From: an uncultured Flavobacteriales bacterium
GTDB taxonomy: Bacteria; Bacteroidota; Bacteroidia; Flavobacteriales_D; Crocinitomicaceae
Assembly: GCA_903945495.1 (NCBI GenBank)
Contig: CAJAVU010000092.1
Span: 1-64,000, forward strand
Length of the DNA stretch: 64,000 bases
Direction: 5' to 3'
Positions within the stretch are counted from its first letter, which is position 1. Each line of letters starts with the position of its first letter. A model generated the notes under the pieces. The model was not told where the DNA came from. It made no database searches and saw nothing but the letters and a program-made list of their open reading frames with translations. A program made the translations under genes and the position numbers. This document shows, one piece after another, positions 26,117 through 35,092 of the stretch.

Positions 26117-27573
26117 TATGCTTCTAATGTTTTACGCATTAATTCATTGGCAGCTTTTGGATCCGCTTTTCCTTTCGAAACTTTCATTAATTGTCCCATA
26201 AGGAATCCGACCAATTGCTTTTCACCGTTTTTATAACGTTCGACCTCGCTTGGGTGTTGCTTGATCACTTCGTTAATAAATCCTAAAATTGCGTCTTCGT
26301 TGGAATCTTGAATCAAATTCATTTCTTCAGCTAAAGCCAAAGGAGAAGTTGATGGATTTTTAACGAAGGCTGGGAATATTTTTTGTGAAGCCACTGAAGT
26401 AGAAATTTTTCCTTCTTCAATCAAGGCAATCAAACTAGCAACTTGTTCTGGTTTTAATGGGAATTCATCGATTTCAACACCGAATTCATTCAAATACGAT
26501 TTGATATCTCCCATCATCCAGTTGGCAGCTAACTTATAGTTTTTCGTGTGCGCCACAATTCCTTCGTAATACAAAGCAATTCCTTTGTTATCTGTTAAAT
26601 TGTAAGCATCGTATTCTGACAAACCAAGTTCTTTCGTGTATTTCAAGAACAATTCACGCGGCAAGGCTGGCATTTCTGCTTTGATCGCAGCGATTTGCGC
26701 ATTGTCCATCACCAACGGTTGTAAGTCTGGCTCTGGGAAATAACGGTAATCGTTTGCTGCTTCTTTCGAACGCATTGAAATTGTAAGGTTTTTCAAAGCA
26801 TCGTACGAACGTGTTTCTTGTGTCAATTCTTCACCGTTTTCAAGTGCTTCAATTTGACGTTTGATTTCAAATTCAATTGCACGTTGCACGTTACGAATCG
26901 AGTTCATGTTTTTCACTTCGACTTTCGTTCCGAATTCAGGAGCACCTACCAAGCGCACAGAAATATTCGCATCGCAACGCAATGAACCTTCTTCCATGTT
27001 TCCATCACAAATATCAAGGTAACGCACCAATTTGCGCACTTCTGTCAAATAGCTATACGCTTCTTGCGACGAACGAATGTCCGGTTCTGATACAATTTCC
27101 AACAAAGGAACACCCGCACGATTTAAATCGACAAGCGTGTCAAAAACGTCCACATCGTGAATACTTTTTCCAGCATCTTCTTCCATGTGAATACGCGTCA
27201 AACCAATGTATTTGTCAGAACCATCCTCCAATTGAATGTGAATAGAACCACGTGTACAAATTGGTGTTTTATCTTGCGTAATCTGATACCCTTTCGGAAG
27301 ATCGGGATAGAAGTAATTTTTACGCGCAAAATATTGTTCTGGTGCAATATCACAACCACATGCTAATCCAAGTTTGATCGCATATTCGATTGTTTTCTTG
27401 TTCATTTTCGGCAATGTTCCCGGATGACCAAGCGTAATTACACTCACATTGGTATTTGGATGAGCACCGTACTCATTAATATCACTTGAATACGCTTTTG
27501 ATTTAGTGAGCATTTGTGCATGCACTTCTAATCCAATAACCGCTTCGTATTTATTTCTAATTGTTTCTTCCAT
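26116..27573 (-). CDS. gatB: Aspartyl/glutamyl-tRNA amidotransferase subunit B
   Basis: The B subunit of GatCAB, which converts Glu-tRNA(Gln) or Asp-tRNA(Asn) to the amidated forms in the cytoplasm. The start YEAVIGLEVHAQM (~9-21) is the family hallmark, followed by NYFYPDLPKGYQITQ (86-100) and RADVN/RCDANISVR-type signatures (~203). The C-terminal YqeY-like tail domain begins near 335. Length 485 is normal. gatA and gatC are not in this window. It lies 4 bp after the purine nucleoside phosphorylase gene. Confidence 0.97.
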   Translation of the reverse strand: MEETIRNKYEAVIGLEVHAQMLTKSKAYSSDINEYGAHPNTNVSVITLGHPGTLPKMNKKTIEYAIKLGLACGCDIAPEQYFARKNYFYPDLPKGYQITQDKTPICTRGSIHIQLEDGSDKYIGLTRIHMEEDAGKSIHDVDVFDTLVDLNRAGVPLLEIVSEPDIRSSQEAYSYLTEVRKLVRYLDICDGNMEEGSLRCDANISVRLVGAPEFGTKVEVKNMNSIRNVQRAIEFEIKRQIEALENGEELTQETRSYDALKNLTISMRSKEAANDYRYFPEPDLQPLVMDNAQIAAIKAEMPALPRELFLKYTKELGLSEYDAYNLTDNKGIALYYEGIVAHTKNYKLAANWMMGDIKSYLNEFGVEIDEFPLKPEQVASLIALIEEGKISTSVASQKIFPAFVKNPSTSPLALAEEMNLIQDSNEDAILGFINEVIKQHPSEVERYKNGEKQLVGFLMGQLMKVSKGKADPKAANELMRKTLEA

Positions 27574-27577
27574 AGTA

Positions 27578-28390
27578 TTAGATACGAGAAATTAATTCAC
27601 GCATAATCAATGTCATTTTTGGTTCTTGACGGCTTGCTACTTCAATTACGTCTTGAACAGATACTTTTTGAATTTTTCCTGGAACACCTAAATCCGTAAT
27701 GATTGAAATTGCGAAACACGGAATCTCCATGTGACGCGCAACGATTACTTCAGGAACAGTTGACATTCCAACTGCATCAGCGCCAATTGCACGAACATAG
27801 CCATATTCAGCTGGCGTTTCTAATGTTGGTCCAGTCAATCCTGCGTACGTTCCAACAGCAACACGAATATCGTTTTCTGCAGCGATTTTTTGTGCCAAAG
27901 CAATCATTTCTGGATCGTAAGGCTCAGACATATCTGGGAAACGTGGTCCTAATTCATCGATGTTTTTACCGATTAGTGGATGAGCAGGGAATAAGTTAAT
28001 GTGATCATTTTGAATCATGATTTCACCAACAATAAAATCAGGGTTAACACCACCTGAAGCATTTGAAACGAACAAACGCTCAATGCCTAACAATTTCATA
28101 ACGCGCACAGGGAACGTAACTTGCTGCATGTTGTATCCTTCGTAATAATGGAAACGACCTTGCATTGCAACTACTTTTTTACCACCAAGTTCACCAAAGA
28201 TTAATTTTCCAGAATGACTTTCAACTGTAGATACAGGGAAGTTTGGAATATCTTGGTATGGAATTTCATCAATAACCTTGATTTCTTTCACTAAACCACC
28301 CAATCCGGTTCCTAAAATAATACCGATTGTAGGTTCAACTTGCGTGCGACTTTTGATGTACTCGACTGATTGCTTAAATTGTGTTAACAT
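27578..28390 (-). CDS. punA: Purine-nucleoside phosphorylase (trimeric type)
   Basis: A 270-residue trimeric PNP that splits purine nucleosides by phosphate to base and ribose-1-phosphate for salvage. Typical segments: GIILGTGLGG (~22-31), SGKLIFGELGGKKV, MQGRFHYYEGY (~80-90), SNASGGVN (~113-120), GVYAGLTGPTLETPAEY-like (TYAGLTGPTLETPAEY) and GADAVGMSTVPEVIVARH. It overlaps the lpxK 3' end by 17 bp. Housekeeping role in the operon between lipid A and translation genes. Confidence 0.95.
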   Translation of the reverse strand: MLTQFKQSVEYIKSRTQVEPTIGIILGTGLGGLVKEIKVIDEIPYQDIPNFPVSTVESHSGKLIFGELGGKKVVAMQGRFHYYEGYNMQQVTFPVRVMKLLGIERLFVSNASGGVNPDFIVGEIMIQNDHINLFPAHPLIGKNIDELGPRFPDMSEPYDPEMIALAQKIAAENDIRVAVGTYAGLTGPTLETPAEYGYVRAIGADAVGMSTVPEVIVARHMEIPCFAISIITDLGVPGKIQKVSVQDVIEVASRQEPKMTLIMRELISRI

Positions 28391-29402
28391 ATTGATTTAT
28401 TAGAGCTTTAAACTTATTTTCATTATCTATTTTCACGGTAATTGGTTGATAATACCAAGGGTAGTCGTCCAATTTCCAACTTGCTGAAACAGCCTTCAAA
28501 CGCATGAAATCTTTTTCGGTCGTAAGAATGATTGTTTCGTTGCATGCAAAAGTATCAAATTTTTGGTGAATTTCTTCAATATCTTGTTTACTAAACGCAT
28601 GATGATCGCCGAACTTTAGGTGTTCCACTTCATATTTTTGCGCAATTTCAGCAATCAAAGGACTTGGATTCGCAATTCCAGTAACCAATAACACTTTTTT
28701 AATGCTTGTACATTCTTTACCGAATGCTTTAAATGGCGCATACACAATTTCAGAGAAAAACAGCGTTTCAGTATTGACCTTGAGTGAATTAGCCAATCGA
28801 TTTTTATCAGAATCACTAATCTCTTTTGGACATTTTGTTACGATAACAAGATCCGCACGATTTTTCCCACTTCTAAATTCACGCAGATTTCCTGCTGGCA
28901 AGACCAAATCACTTGAAAATGGAGCGTTGTATTCAGTTAAAAGAATATTCAGGCCAGCTTTTACAGCGCGATGCTGGTAGGCATCATCCAAAATAATGAG
29001 TTGATTTGAAGGAAATAATTGTTGAAGTGCTTGAACGCCTTCTGCTCGTTTTTCGCAAACTGCAACGTGTACATTTTTATCAAATATTGAAGCATAGAAC
29101 AGCGGTTCATCACCAACGTTTTCTGCCGAATCTAACGAGTTTACTAAACGAAAACCACTTGTTTTTCTACCGTAACCGCGACTTAAAATACTTGTTTCGC
29201 TTTGGTCCTTTAGAAATTCTGCTAAATAGGCTACATGTGGTGTTTTTCCCGTTCCTCCAACACTTAAATTACCAACACAAATTGATTTTCCAGGAATTGC
29301 AAAACTTTTTAATATGCCCCAATCATAACACTTGTTCCGCACAAATGTGATGAATCCATAGACCAAAGAAAAAGGCCATAAAAGTTTGCGAAGCGCTTGC
29401 AT
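28374..29402 (-). CDS. lpxK: Tetraacyldisaccharide 4'-kinase LpxK
   Basis: The lipid A 4'-kinase at the inner membrane. An N-terminal hydrophobic helix (~7-22) anchors it. The Walker A variant VGGTGKTP (48-55) is characteristic, followed by ILSRGYGRKTSGF (~77-89), GDEPL, and LDDAYQHRAV (DDxxQHR motif). Length 342 is typical. First gene of the minus-strand run ending with lpxH. A TATCTTTG box lies 4 nt before the ATG. Confidence 0.95.
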   Translation of the reverse strand: MQALRKLLWPFSLVYGFITFVRNKCYDWGILKSFAIPGKSICVGNLSVGGTGKTPHVAYLAEFLKDQSETSILSRGYGRKTSGFRLVNSLDSAENVGDEPLFYASIFDKNVHVAVCEKRAEGVQALQQLFPSNQLIILDDAYQHRAVKAGLNILLTEYNAPFSSDLVLPAGNLREFRSGKNRADLVIVTKCPKEISDSDKNRLANSLKVNTETLFFSEIVYAPFKAFGKECTSIKKVLLVTGIANPSPLIAEIAQKYEVEHLKFGDHHAFSKQDIEEIHQKFDTFACNETIILTTEKDFMRLKAVSASWKLDDYPWYYQPITVKIDNENKFKALINQYVNTI

Positions 29403-29406
29403 GCAT

Positions 29407-29414
29407 CAAAGATA
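29407..29414 (-). promoter_or_regulatory. Candidate lpxK operon -7 box (leaderless arrangement)
   Basis: TATCTTTG on the minus strand matches TAnnTTTG exactly and ends 4 nt before the ATG at 29402. No convincing -33 TTTG is seen. Confidence 0.5.
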
Positions 29415-29519
29415 TTAAAATTTCAATGGTAAAGGAAGTGGTTTTATTCTTCAAACTTGAATGGAAAGTAGGTTTCAATTGAATTTAAATCAACCGAACT
29501 AGAGACATTACATGAGTGA

Positions 29520-29560
29520 TAAAGTGAAAAAATAAAAGCGAACTTTTACATTCGCTTTTA
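29520..29560 (-). terminator. Terminator of the peroxiredoxin gene
   Basis: TAAAAGCGAA (29533-29542) pairs with TTCGCTTTTA (29551-29560) around an 8-nt loop. A T-rich tail follows on the minus strand. Confidence 0.8.
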
Positions 29561-29588
29561 CCATCAATCAAATAATATAATTGGGATA

Positions 29589-30317
29589 TTATATTCGGGT
29601 TGTTTTACTTAAAACTAAATCCTTATCCAGTTTTTTAGTACAGAAGAACCAATCTTTACAATCTAATTCTTCATCTTCTGAATCCATTCGTTCTTTTGCT
29701 ACGCCACAAGATCCAGCTGTTGGAACAATAACATCGTCTCCAGGTCTCCAATCTGCAGGTGTTGCAACTGAAAATTCATCTGCTGTTTTTAATGCAATTA
29801 GTACGCGATAAAGTTCATCGAAATTACGACCTAAGCTTAAAGGATAATAAATGATTGTTCTAATAATTCCTTTAGGATCGATGAAGAATACAGCGCGTAC
29901 AGCTTTCGTATTACTTTCTCCAGGCATCATCATTCCATATTTTTTGGCAACATCCATTGTAATGTCTTCAATTAAAGGAAAATTAACTTCAACGTTTTTC
30001 ATCCCTTTGAATTCAATTTTTTCCTTAATTGTTCTTAACCAAGCAATATGACTGTAAAGACCATCAACAGATAATCCAACGAGGTCACAACCAGCATCAT
30101 TGAATTGTTTCTCCATTGAAGCAAAGGTCATGAATTCGGATGTACAAACTGGTGTGAAATCGGCAGGATGTGAGAATAAAATAACCCATTTCCCTTCATA
30201 ATCTTTTGGGAAATTGATTTCCCCTTGTGTTGTTACGGCTGTAAAAGCTGGTGCGTTCTCACCAATTCTAGGCATGGTGAACATTTGTTCTGTACTTTGT
30301 GTGTTTTGCGTTTCCAT
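29589..30317 (-). CDS. Peroxiredoxin (AhpC/TSA, Prx6-like long form)
   Basis: A 242-residue thiol peroxidase that reduces hydrogen peroxide and organic peroxides. The peroxidatic site is PADFTPVCTSEF with Cys58; Arg141 (KAVRAVFFID) matches the catalytic Arg region. The C-terminal extension is typical of the archaeal/Prx6 long form and carries Cys204, Cys220 and Cys226, of which one or more could act as the resolving thiol. Monocistronic, with its own promoter box and terminator. Confidence 0.93.
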   Translation of the reverse strand: METQNTQSTEQMFTMPRIGENAPAFTAVTTQGEINFPKDYEGKWVILFSHPADFTPVCTSEFMTFASMEKQFNDAGCDLVGLSVDGLYSHIAWLRTIKEKIEFKGMKNVEVNFPLIEDITMDVAKKYGMMMPGESNTKAVRAVFFIDPKGIIRTIIYYPLSLGRNFDELYRVLIALKTADEFSVATPADWRPGDDVIVPTAGSCGVAKERMDSEDEELDCKDWFFCTKKLDKDLVLSKTTRI

Positions 30318-30370
30318 TTGATCTTAATTTGTAAATGTTAATAAAGTGTGTTTGTATTGTTTATATTGTA

Positions 30371-30378
30371 CAAATGTA
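30371..30378 (-). promoter_or_regulatory. Candidate -7 box of the peroxiredoxin gene
   Basis: TACATTTG on the minus strand matches TAnnTTTG exactly. It lies 53 nt before the ATG. A -33 element is not clear. Confidence 0.45.
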
Positions 30379-30600
30379 GTTGACTTAATTGTCTTAATAT
30401 GTAACCAAGGTAACGCAAATTTATTTCATTATTGATTATAATATTTCTTTTCCATATTTTTATAATTCATTGTTATTCAATCAATTAATTTGATGAAATT
30501 ATTCTTGATTAGTGAGTTGGGGTAATGAATGATTCTTAAGAAAATTATTTCTTTGTTTAAAAGATACATAAAATCTTGAATAACGAATTATAAATTATCG

Positions 30601-30633
30601 AAAAACAAAAAAGGCCTGATAAATCAGACCTTT
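30601..30633 (-). terminator. Terminator of the DUF4956/VTC operon
   Basis: A stem AAGGcCTGAT with ATCAGaCCTT (one mismatch) lies just after the stop at 30654, with a T-rich tail on the minus strand. Confidence 0.75.
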
Positions 30634-30653
30634 CAGTTATAATACAGTACAAT

Positions 30654-31319
30654 TTAACTCGCAGAATAATCTGAAAATTGTTGATCGTCAGCATAGTAGA
30701 AAATACGAACTTGAGCTGTGTCTGTCAAGAAGTCTATTTTACCAACTTCAAAACGATTAATGGCAATACCAGTTCGTTTTTCCAAATCAGCTTTCATTTC
30801 TTCGTATTTATCAGGAACGATCAAATCAATTCGCTCGTAATTCACTGTTTTACGTGTTTCATGTTTTACCAACCATAAATTCTCTAATCCAAACGTCAAT
30901 AGGATTACAGAGACATTGATGATCGCCATTTCAGCAAGACTGATTTGGTTAGAAGCTAATGAGTTAACAACACTCACCCCAATAATCAAGAACAAGTAGG
31001 TCATCTCCTTAATTTCAATGGCATCTGTACGATAACGAATGATTCCGAAAATGGCAAATAAACCAAGTCCCATTCCTGTGTCGATATCCAATTTTTTCAA
31101 ACCAAAACACAAGAAAAACGTAATTGTACCAATCAAATAATACGTGAATAAGTAATCTTTGCGTTTTGTTTTTGGATAGTACAAATAACGAATTAGAATT
31201 GTAAGAACAGTTATGTTTACCAGCAAACGCACTAATAATACTAGCGCATCAGGGCTATAAATTGAAAATCCTAAATCTTTTGGTTGTTTCACCAATGGCA
31301 ATATAAAATCAAGCAGCAT
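30654..31319 (-). CDS. DUF4956 domain-containing membrane protein
   Basis: A 221-residue inner-membrane protein with about four helices in the first 145 residues (~25-45, 55-72, 78-95 and 105-140) and a soluble C-terminal alpha/beta tail (~150-221). The LGLFAIFGIIRYRTDAIEIKEMTYLF block is the DUF4956 hallmark. It overlaps the polyphosphate polymerase-type gene by 11 bp. DUF4956 proteins are regularly found beside VTC-domain proteins; the function is not established, but a membrane partner for polyphosphate synthesis or transfer is plausible. Confidence 0.88.
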   Translation of the reverse strand: MLLDFILPLVKQPKDLGFSIYSPDALVLLVRLLVNITVLTILIRYLYYPKTKRKDYLFTYYLIGTITFFLCFGLKKLDIDTGMGLGLFAIFGIIRYRTDAIEIKEMTYLFLIIGVSVVNSLASNQISLAEMAIINVSVILLTFGLENLWLVKHETRKTVNYERIDLIVPDKYEEMKADLEKRTGIAINRFEVGKIDFLTDTAQVRIFYYADDQQFSDYSAS

Positions 31320-32073
31320 GTGAGTTTATTTTTTTGAGTTTTAATAGTTTCTTTTTAAAGCGATTGAATTTCAATTTGCTTCCGCCATACAATTCAATTG
31401 AGCCAATGCAATATTTACTCAAACGATATGGACGAATACATTTAGTTTTCATTAATGCAAAGAAAGCAGAATTTCGGTTGACCGTTTCCTGTTTTAGTTC
31501 TGCAATTATGAGATTATTGAAATTCTGAGAGTGGTTTTCCCATTTAAACGTTAAATCGAAATCAAGTGTTAGCCGTTCATTCTCAACTTTGTTCACCAAG
31601 GTCATTCTGTGAAAAGAGTTCCACATTACAGGACGTAAGCCCGTTTTGTTGGTAACAATCGAATGAATGAAATCTTTGTGTTTATCCAATAGTTCACTTG
31701 GAATCTCATCCACTTTGATGCGACTTTTATGTGTTCTACCTTTTAGTTTATGTTTAATCTCCAAAAATGTTAAGTTCGATTCAACGTATTTTCTAAAACG
31801 TACTTTGAAACGGTTCGTTCTTCCATTGTGATGATCCTTGAAAAAAGAAAAATCTTGGTCATCGAAGTACAAACTCTCATAAAATGGCGTTCGTGTTCCT
31901 TCAATTTCAAGAATACGATAGTTTTCTTTTAATTCTGGGAGAAATTTCAGAAACTCATTTACGGAAAATGCAAACTTCGTATCAACTCGATTCATGAGTT
32001 TAACTCGATCCATTTCCAACAAGGTAATGGGCTCAAACGTTTGAAGAATTTGACCTATTTGTTCTGATAACAT
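31309..32073 (-). CDS. VTC-domain (polyphosphate polymerase-like) protein
   Basis: A 254-residue cytoplasmic protein of the VTC/triphosphate-tunnel superfamily. Conserved basic tunnel residues are visible: MNRVDTKF (27-34), YFDDQDFSFF, NRFKVRFRKY (87-96) and LEIKHKLKGRTHKSR (104-118), with a late LDFDLTF and AELKQE strand. The eukaryotic VTC4 domain makes polyphosphate from ATP. Enzymatic activity here is inferred. The adjacent DUF4956 gene overlaps it. A TTG-N19-TAACTTTG promoter lies 5 nt before the ATG. Confidence 0.87.
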   Translation of the reverse strand: MLSEQIGQILQTFEPITLLEMDRVKLMNRVDTKFAFSVNEFLKFLPELKENYRILEIEGTRTPFYESLYFDDQDFSFFKDHHNGRTNRFKVRFRKYVESNLTFLEIKHKLKGRTHKSRIKVDEIPSELLDKHKDFIHSIVTNKTGLRPVMWNSFHRMTLVNKVENERLTLDFDLTFKWENHSQNFNNLIIAELKQETVNRNSAFFALMKTKCIRPYRLSKYCIGSIELYGGSKLKFNRFKKKLLKLKKINSHAA

Positions 32074-32078
32074 TAACT

Positions 32079-32109
32079 CAAAGTTAATTTAATGTTTTAG
32101 TTACACAAG
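32079..32109 (-). promoter_or_regulatory. Promoter of the VTC/DUF4956 operon (leaderless arrangement)
   Basis: On the minus strand CTTG (32109-32106), a 19-bp spacer and TAACTTTG (32086-32079). The ATG at 32073 begins 5 nt after the box, so the transcript may have no leader. Confidence 0.6.
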
Positions 32110-32174
32110 ACATATAGACAATAAAAACAAATAAAACTTGCGTTCAGAGCGAAAAATAGATTTTATAAGTTTCT

Positions 32175-32182
32175 TATCTTTG
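32175..32182 (+). promoter_or_regulatory. Candidate purT -7 box (leaderless arrangement)
   Basis: TATCTTTG matches TAnnTTTG exactly and ends 4 nt before the purT ATG at 32187. A -33 TTTG is not visible at the expected distance. Confidence 0.5.
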
Positions 32183-32186
32183 CCCC

Positions 32187-33347
32187 ATGAGAAAGAAAAT
32201 TTTGCTTTTTGGTTCTGGCGAATTAGGGAAAGAATTCGTTATCGCATGTCAACGTTTAGGACAATATGTAATTGCTGTTGATAGCTACGAAGGTGCACCC
32301 GCAATGCAGGTCGCGCACGAGTTTGAAGTAATTAATATGTTGGACGGAGCAGAATTAGATCGTCTCGTAGCGAAACACAATCCTGATATTATTGTACCGG
32401 AAATTGAAGCAATTCGAACAGAACGTTTCTACGATTATGAAGCGCAAGGAATTCAAGTTGTTCCAAGTGCAAAAGCTGGAAATTTTACAATGAATCGCAA
32501 AGCAATTCGTGATTTGGCTGCGATTGAAGTCGGAGTTCGCACTGCAACCTATCGCTATGCAACGTCTCTCGAAGAGCTAAAAGCTGGTGTTGCTGTGACA
32601 GGAATGCCATGTGTTGTGAAGCCATTGATGTCAAGCTCTGGTAAAGGACAATCGGTTATTAAAACGGAAGAAGACATTGAGAAAGCGTGGAAGTATGCCA
32701 TGGAAGGTTCTCGAGGAGATTTGAAAGAAGTGATCGTTGAAGGATTCATTGATTTTGATTATGAAATTACCTTGTTGACTGTTACGCAGAAAAATGGTCA
32801 AACTTTGTTTTGTCCACCAATTGGTCACAGACAAGAACGCGGTGATTACCAAGAAAGCTGGCAACCAATGCCAATGTCTCCAGAACATTTAGCTGAAGCG
32901 CAAGAAATGGCAGGAAAAGTAACTGCAGCTTTAGGCGGTGCAGGAATTTGGGGAGTTGAATTCTTCATCACAAAAGAAGGAGCATATTTCTCAGAATTGT
33001 CTCCTCGTCCGCACGATACAGGAATGGTTACGCTAGCAGGGACACAAAATTTTTCTGAATTTGAGTTGCATGCTCGCGCTGTATTGGGTATTCCAATTGC
33101 TGAAGTGAAATTGGAACGAAATGGAGCAAGTGCTGTTGTTTTGGCAACTGCAGAAAGCAACGAAGAACCTGTTTTTTCTGGAATTGAAGAAGCTGCTCAG
33201 TATAAAAAAACCGATTTTAAATTGTTTGGTAAACCAACGACGCGTCCATACAGAAGAATGGCGGTCGCTTTGGCTTACGGAGACGAAGATGTGAAAGTCT
33301 TGGTTGAAAAAGCGAAAGAAGTAGCGGCGAAAATAAGCGTGAAATAA
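32187..33347 (+). CDS. purT: Formate-dependent phosphoribosylglycinamide formyltransferase PurT
   Basis: The ATP-grasp enzyme that makes formyl-GAR from GAR, formate and ATP in purine synthesis. The pre-ATP-grasp domain begins [14 protein letters not shown] (~4-17); the ATP-binding part carries [15 protein letters not shown] (~142-156) and [10 protein letters not shown]; the substrate side has GIWGVEFFI and [18 protein letters not shown] (~270-290). Length 386 is normal. It is divergent from the VTC operon and is followed 3 bp later by a small membrane protein gene. Confidence 0.96.
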   Translation: MRKKILLFGSGELGKEFVIACQRLGQYVIAVDSYEGAPAMQVAHEFEVINMLDGAELDRLVAKHNPDIIVPEIEAIRTERFYDYEAQGIQVVPSAKAGNFTMNRKAIRDLAAIEVGVRTATYRYATSLEELKAGVAVTGMPCVVKPLMSSSGKGQSVIKTEEDIEKAWKYAMEGSRGDLKEVIVEGFIDFDYEITLLTVTQKNGQTLFCPPIGHRQERGDYQESWQPMPMSPEHLAEAQEMAGKVTAALGGAGIWGVEFFITKEGAYFSELSPRPHDTGMVTLAGTQNFSEFELHARAVLGIPIAEVKLERNGASAVVLATAESNEEPVFSGIEEAAQYKKTDFKLFGKPTTRPYRRMAVALAYGDEDVKVLVEKAKEVAAKISVK

Positions 33348-33350
33348 GCA

Positions 33351-33881
33351 ATGATTGACATAAATGAAGGTCGCTCGGGAGCCTTGGCTTTACCTGGTTT
33401 TGGGCTTGTAATCGCTGCGATACTTTTTTTCTTTATTTCACCTCTTGTTTCTTTTGTTTTAGTACCAATTGCGATTTGTTGTTTTCTAGTTTCAACAGGA
33501 ATTGAGTTAGATCCTGCGTCCAAATGCTATCGTCCGTATTACGGTCTTTTTTCATTGAAAATGGGTGCTTGGAATCGTTTTGTTCCGGCTCAAAAAGTGA
33601 AATTGGTTTTAGCGATTGAACAGTATGGTGTTACAAATTGGACACGATCAGGGAATCAAGCGAATAGTCGTTCCGTTGAAAAAACAATTACCTACAACAT
33701 TGAACTAGAAACCGAGAAAGGCGACGTTGAATTGTTTGAATTTTTTAGTTACAAAGATGCCTTGAAAACAATGGTTGGAATTGGGCAGATCTTGGAAATT
33801 GAAACAGAAGATCAAGTGCAAGAAATCATTGAAAATCGCAAAACGCGCATGTTTGAACGAAGAAGGTTGAGAAGAAGATGA
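33351..33881 (+). CDS. Hypothetical membrane protein
   Basis: A 176-residue protein with two close membrane segments (about 14-30 and 33-48) and a cytoplasmic-type C-terminal domain rich in charged residues, ending in FERRRLRRR. I do not recognise a family. The strand pattern after the helices (GAWNRFVPAQKVKLVLA, TYNIELETEKGDVELFEF) resembles a PH-like or DUF-type beta domain. The gene starts 3 bp after the purT stop and shares its terminator, so it is probably co-transcribed. Confidence 0.68.
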   Translation: MIDINEGRSGALALPGFGLVIAAILFFFISPLVSFVLVPIAICCFLVSTGIELDPASKCYRPYYGLFSLKMGAWNRFVPAQKVKLVLAIEQYGVTNWTRSGNQANSRSVEKTITYNIELETEKGDVELFEFFSYKDALKTMVGIGQILEIETEDQVQEIIENRKTRMFERRRLRRR

Positions 33882-33900
33882 AATCAGAATAGAAGACATA

Positions 33901-33935
33901 AAAAAAGTCCGTTAAACATCTTAACGGACTTTTTT
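33901..33935. terminator. Bidirectional terminator
   Basis: A 15-bp stem (33901-33915 with 33921-33935, AAAAAAGTCCGTTAA) and 5-nt loop, with A and T tails, sits between convergent genes. Confidence 0.92.
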
Positions 33936-33952
33936 AGTTTTATAAATCGTTC

Positions 33953-35092
33953 CTACAACAATCCCAAAGCGATTTTCATGCGAATAACACGTTTCGCTGA
34001 AGCATCTACTTTTTTCTTGAATTCAGCATCTGTACGGTATTTTTTCAAAATATCTGAATGTGCTTTTTTCGCGTCAACTGGCATTAAAACGATATCGCAA
34101 CCTGCGTTAACCGCTTTCACTTCACATTGAGGAATACTTGCAACACCACCCATGTTCATTGCGTCAGTTACGATCAATCCTTTGAAACCATATTCACCAC
34201 GTAATAATTGCGTTACAATCACTTCTGAAGTCGTTGCTGGCATTCCTTTAGTATCGTATTTTGGATTGTTCATAACACCAATGTGTGCAACCATGATCGA
34301 CATCACTCCATTGTCAATTAAACTTGGGTAATTTCCAATTTCCTTCAATTCACCGTCAATCATTTGAAGCGATTTGTGTGTATCACCTGAAACCAATCCG
34401 TGACCTGGGAAATGTTTTGCCGTTGCAACAATGTTTTTCTTTTGCGTCTCTTCGATGAATGCTTGTGACCAAGGAATAATGTTTGCTGGAACTGCTCCAA
34501 AACTTCTGAAACCAACTGTTTTGTTTGGTGACATATCCACAACTGGAGAGAAGTTGTAATTAATTCCAATCGCATTCAATTCATCTGAAATCGTATTTGC
34601 CACTTGTCGCACTTCATCAACTGTTTTTAATTCGTTGGCTTTTTTCACAGGTGTTGAACCAATGATTTTACGGTTTACCAAACTTGGCTCGGCATCTGCT
34701 GAATATAAGAATGGTAAATTCCCAAGTGTGTCATTCATCGCTTCAAAGTTCTTGATCCATGAAGTGAATTCTTCTTTTGTACCATTCAACATTAAAACTC
34801 CACCAATGATTCTGTCTTTGATGTGACTTTTAATCGTTGCTTCCGTTTGTCCTAAACGTCCAACTGCTGGCATCACCAATTGAGCAACGATAGCTGTATC
34901 ATCCAATGTTGCAAAAACACGTTCTACTTCTTTGTCCAAGGATTCATTATCAGAAAGAAAATCTGTTAATTTAAACTCAACTTTAACTTCTGGTTGCTCG
35001 CGCTTAACTGGTTGTTCTTTCTTTTCTTCATTTTGTGCGCAACTTTGAAAAAGTACAGCACACAAAGCCGGTACGATAAATAATTTATTCAT
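33953..35092 (-). CDS. Glycoside hydrolase family 3 (NagZ-like) lipoprotein
   Basis: A beta-N-acetylhexosaminidase-like enzyme. I take the ATG at 35092 as the start because it gives a clean lipoprotein signal (lipobox FQSC, Cys18); an upstream in-frame ATG at 35122 would add ten polar residues. The catalytic TIM barrel shows FSPVVDMSPN, AKHFPGHGLVSGDTHKS (the KHFPGHG...DTH loop that holds the acid/base His) and VTDAMNMGG with the nucleophile Asp. Only the first GH3 domain is present, as in NagZ. Being a lipoprotein, it probably acts on muropeptides or chitin-type glycans outside the cytoplasm. It overlaps the YdjM-like gene by 8 bp. Confidence 0.88.
   Translation of the reverse strand: MNKLFIVPALCAVLFQSCAQNEEKKEQPVKREQPEVKVEFKLTDFLSDNESLDKEVERVFATLDDTAIVAQLVMPAVGRLGQTEATIKSHIKDRIIGGVLMLNGTKEEFTSWIKNFEAMNDTLGNLPFLYSADAEPSLVNRKIIGSTPVKKANELKTVDEVRQVANTISDELNAIGINYNFSPVVDMSPNKTVGFRSFGAVPANIIPWSQAFIEETQKKNIVATAKHFPGHGLVSGDTHKSLQMIDGELKEIGNYPSLIDNGVMSIMVAHIGVMNNPKYDTKGMPATTSEVIVTQLLRGEYGFKGLIVTDAMNMGGVASIPQCEVKAVNAGCDIVLMPVDAKKAHSDILKKYRTDAEFKKKVDASAKRVIRMKIALGLL

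Larger units (their letters stand above)
30318..30653. other. AT-rich intergenic stretch
   Basis: It contains the peroxiredoxin promoter box (30371-30378) and, at the far end, the terminator of the DUF4956 gene. No gene or repeat is seen in the rest. Confidence 0.55.
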
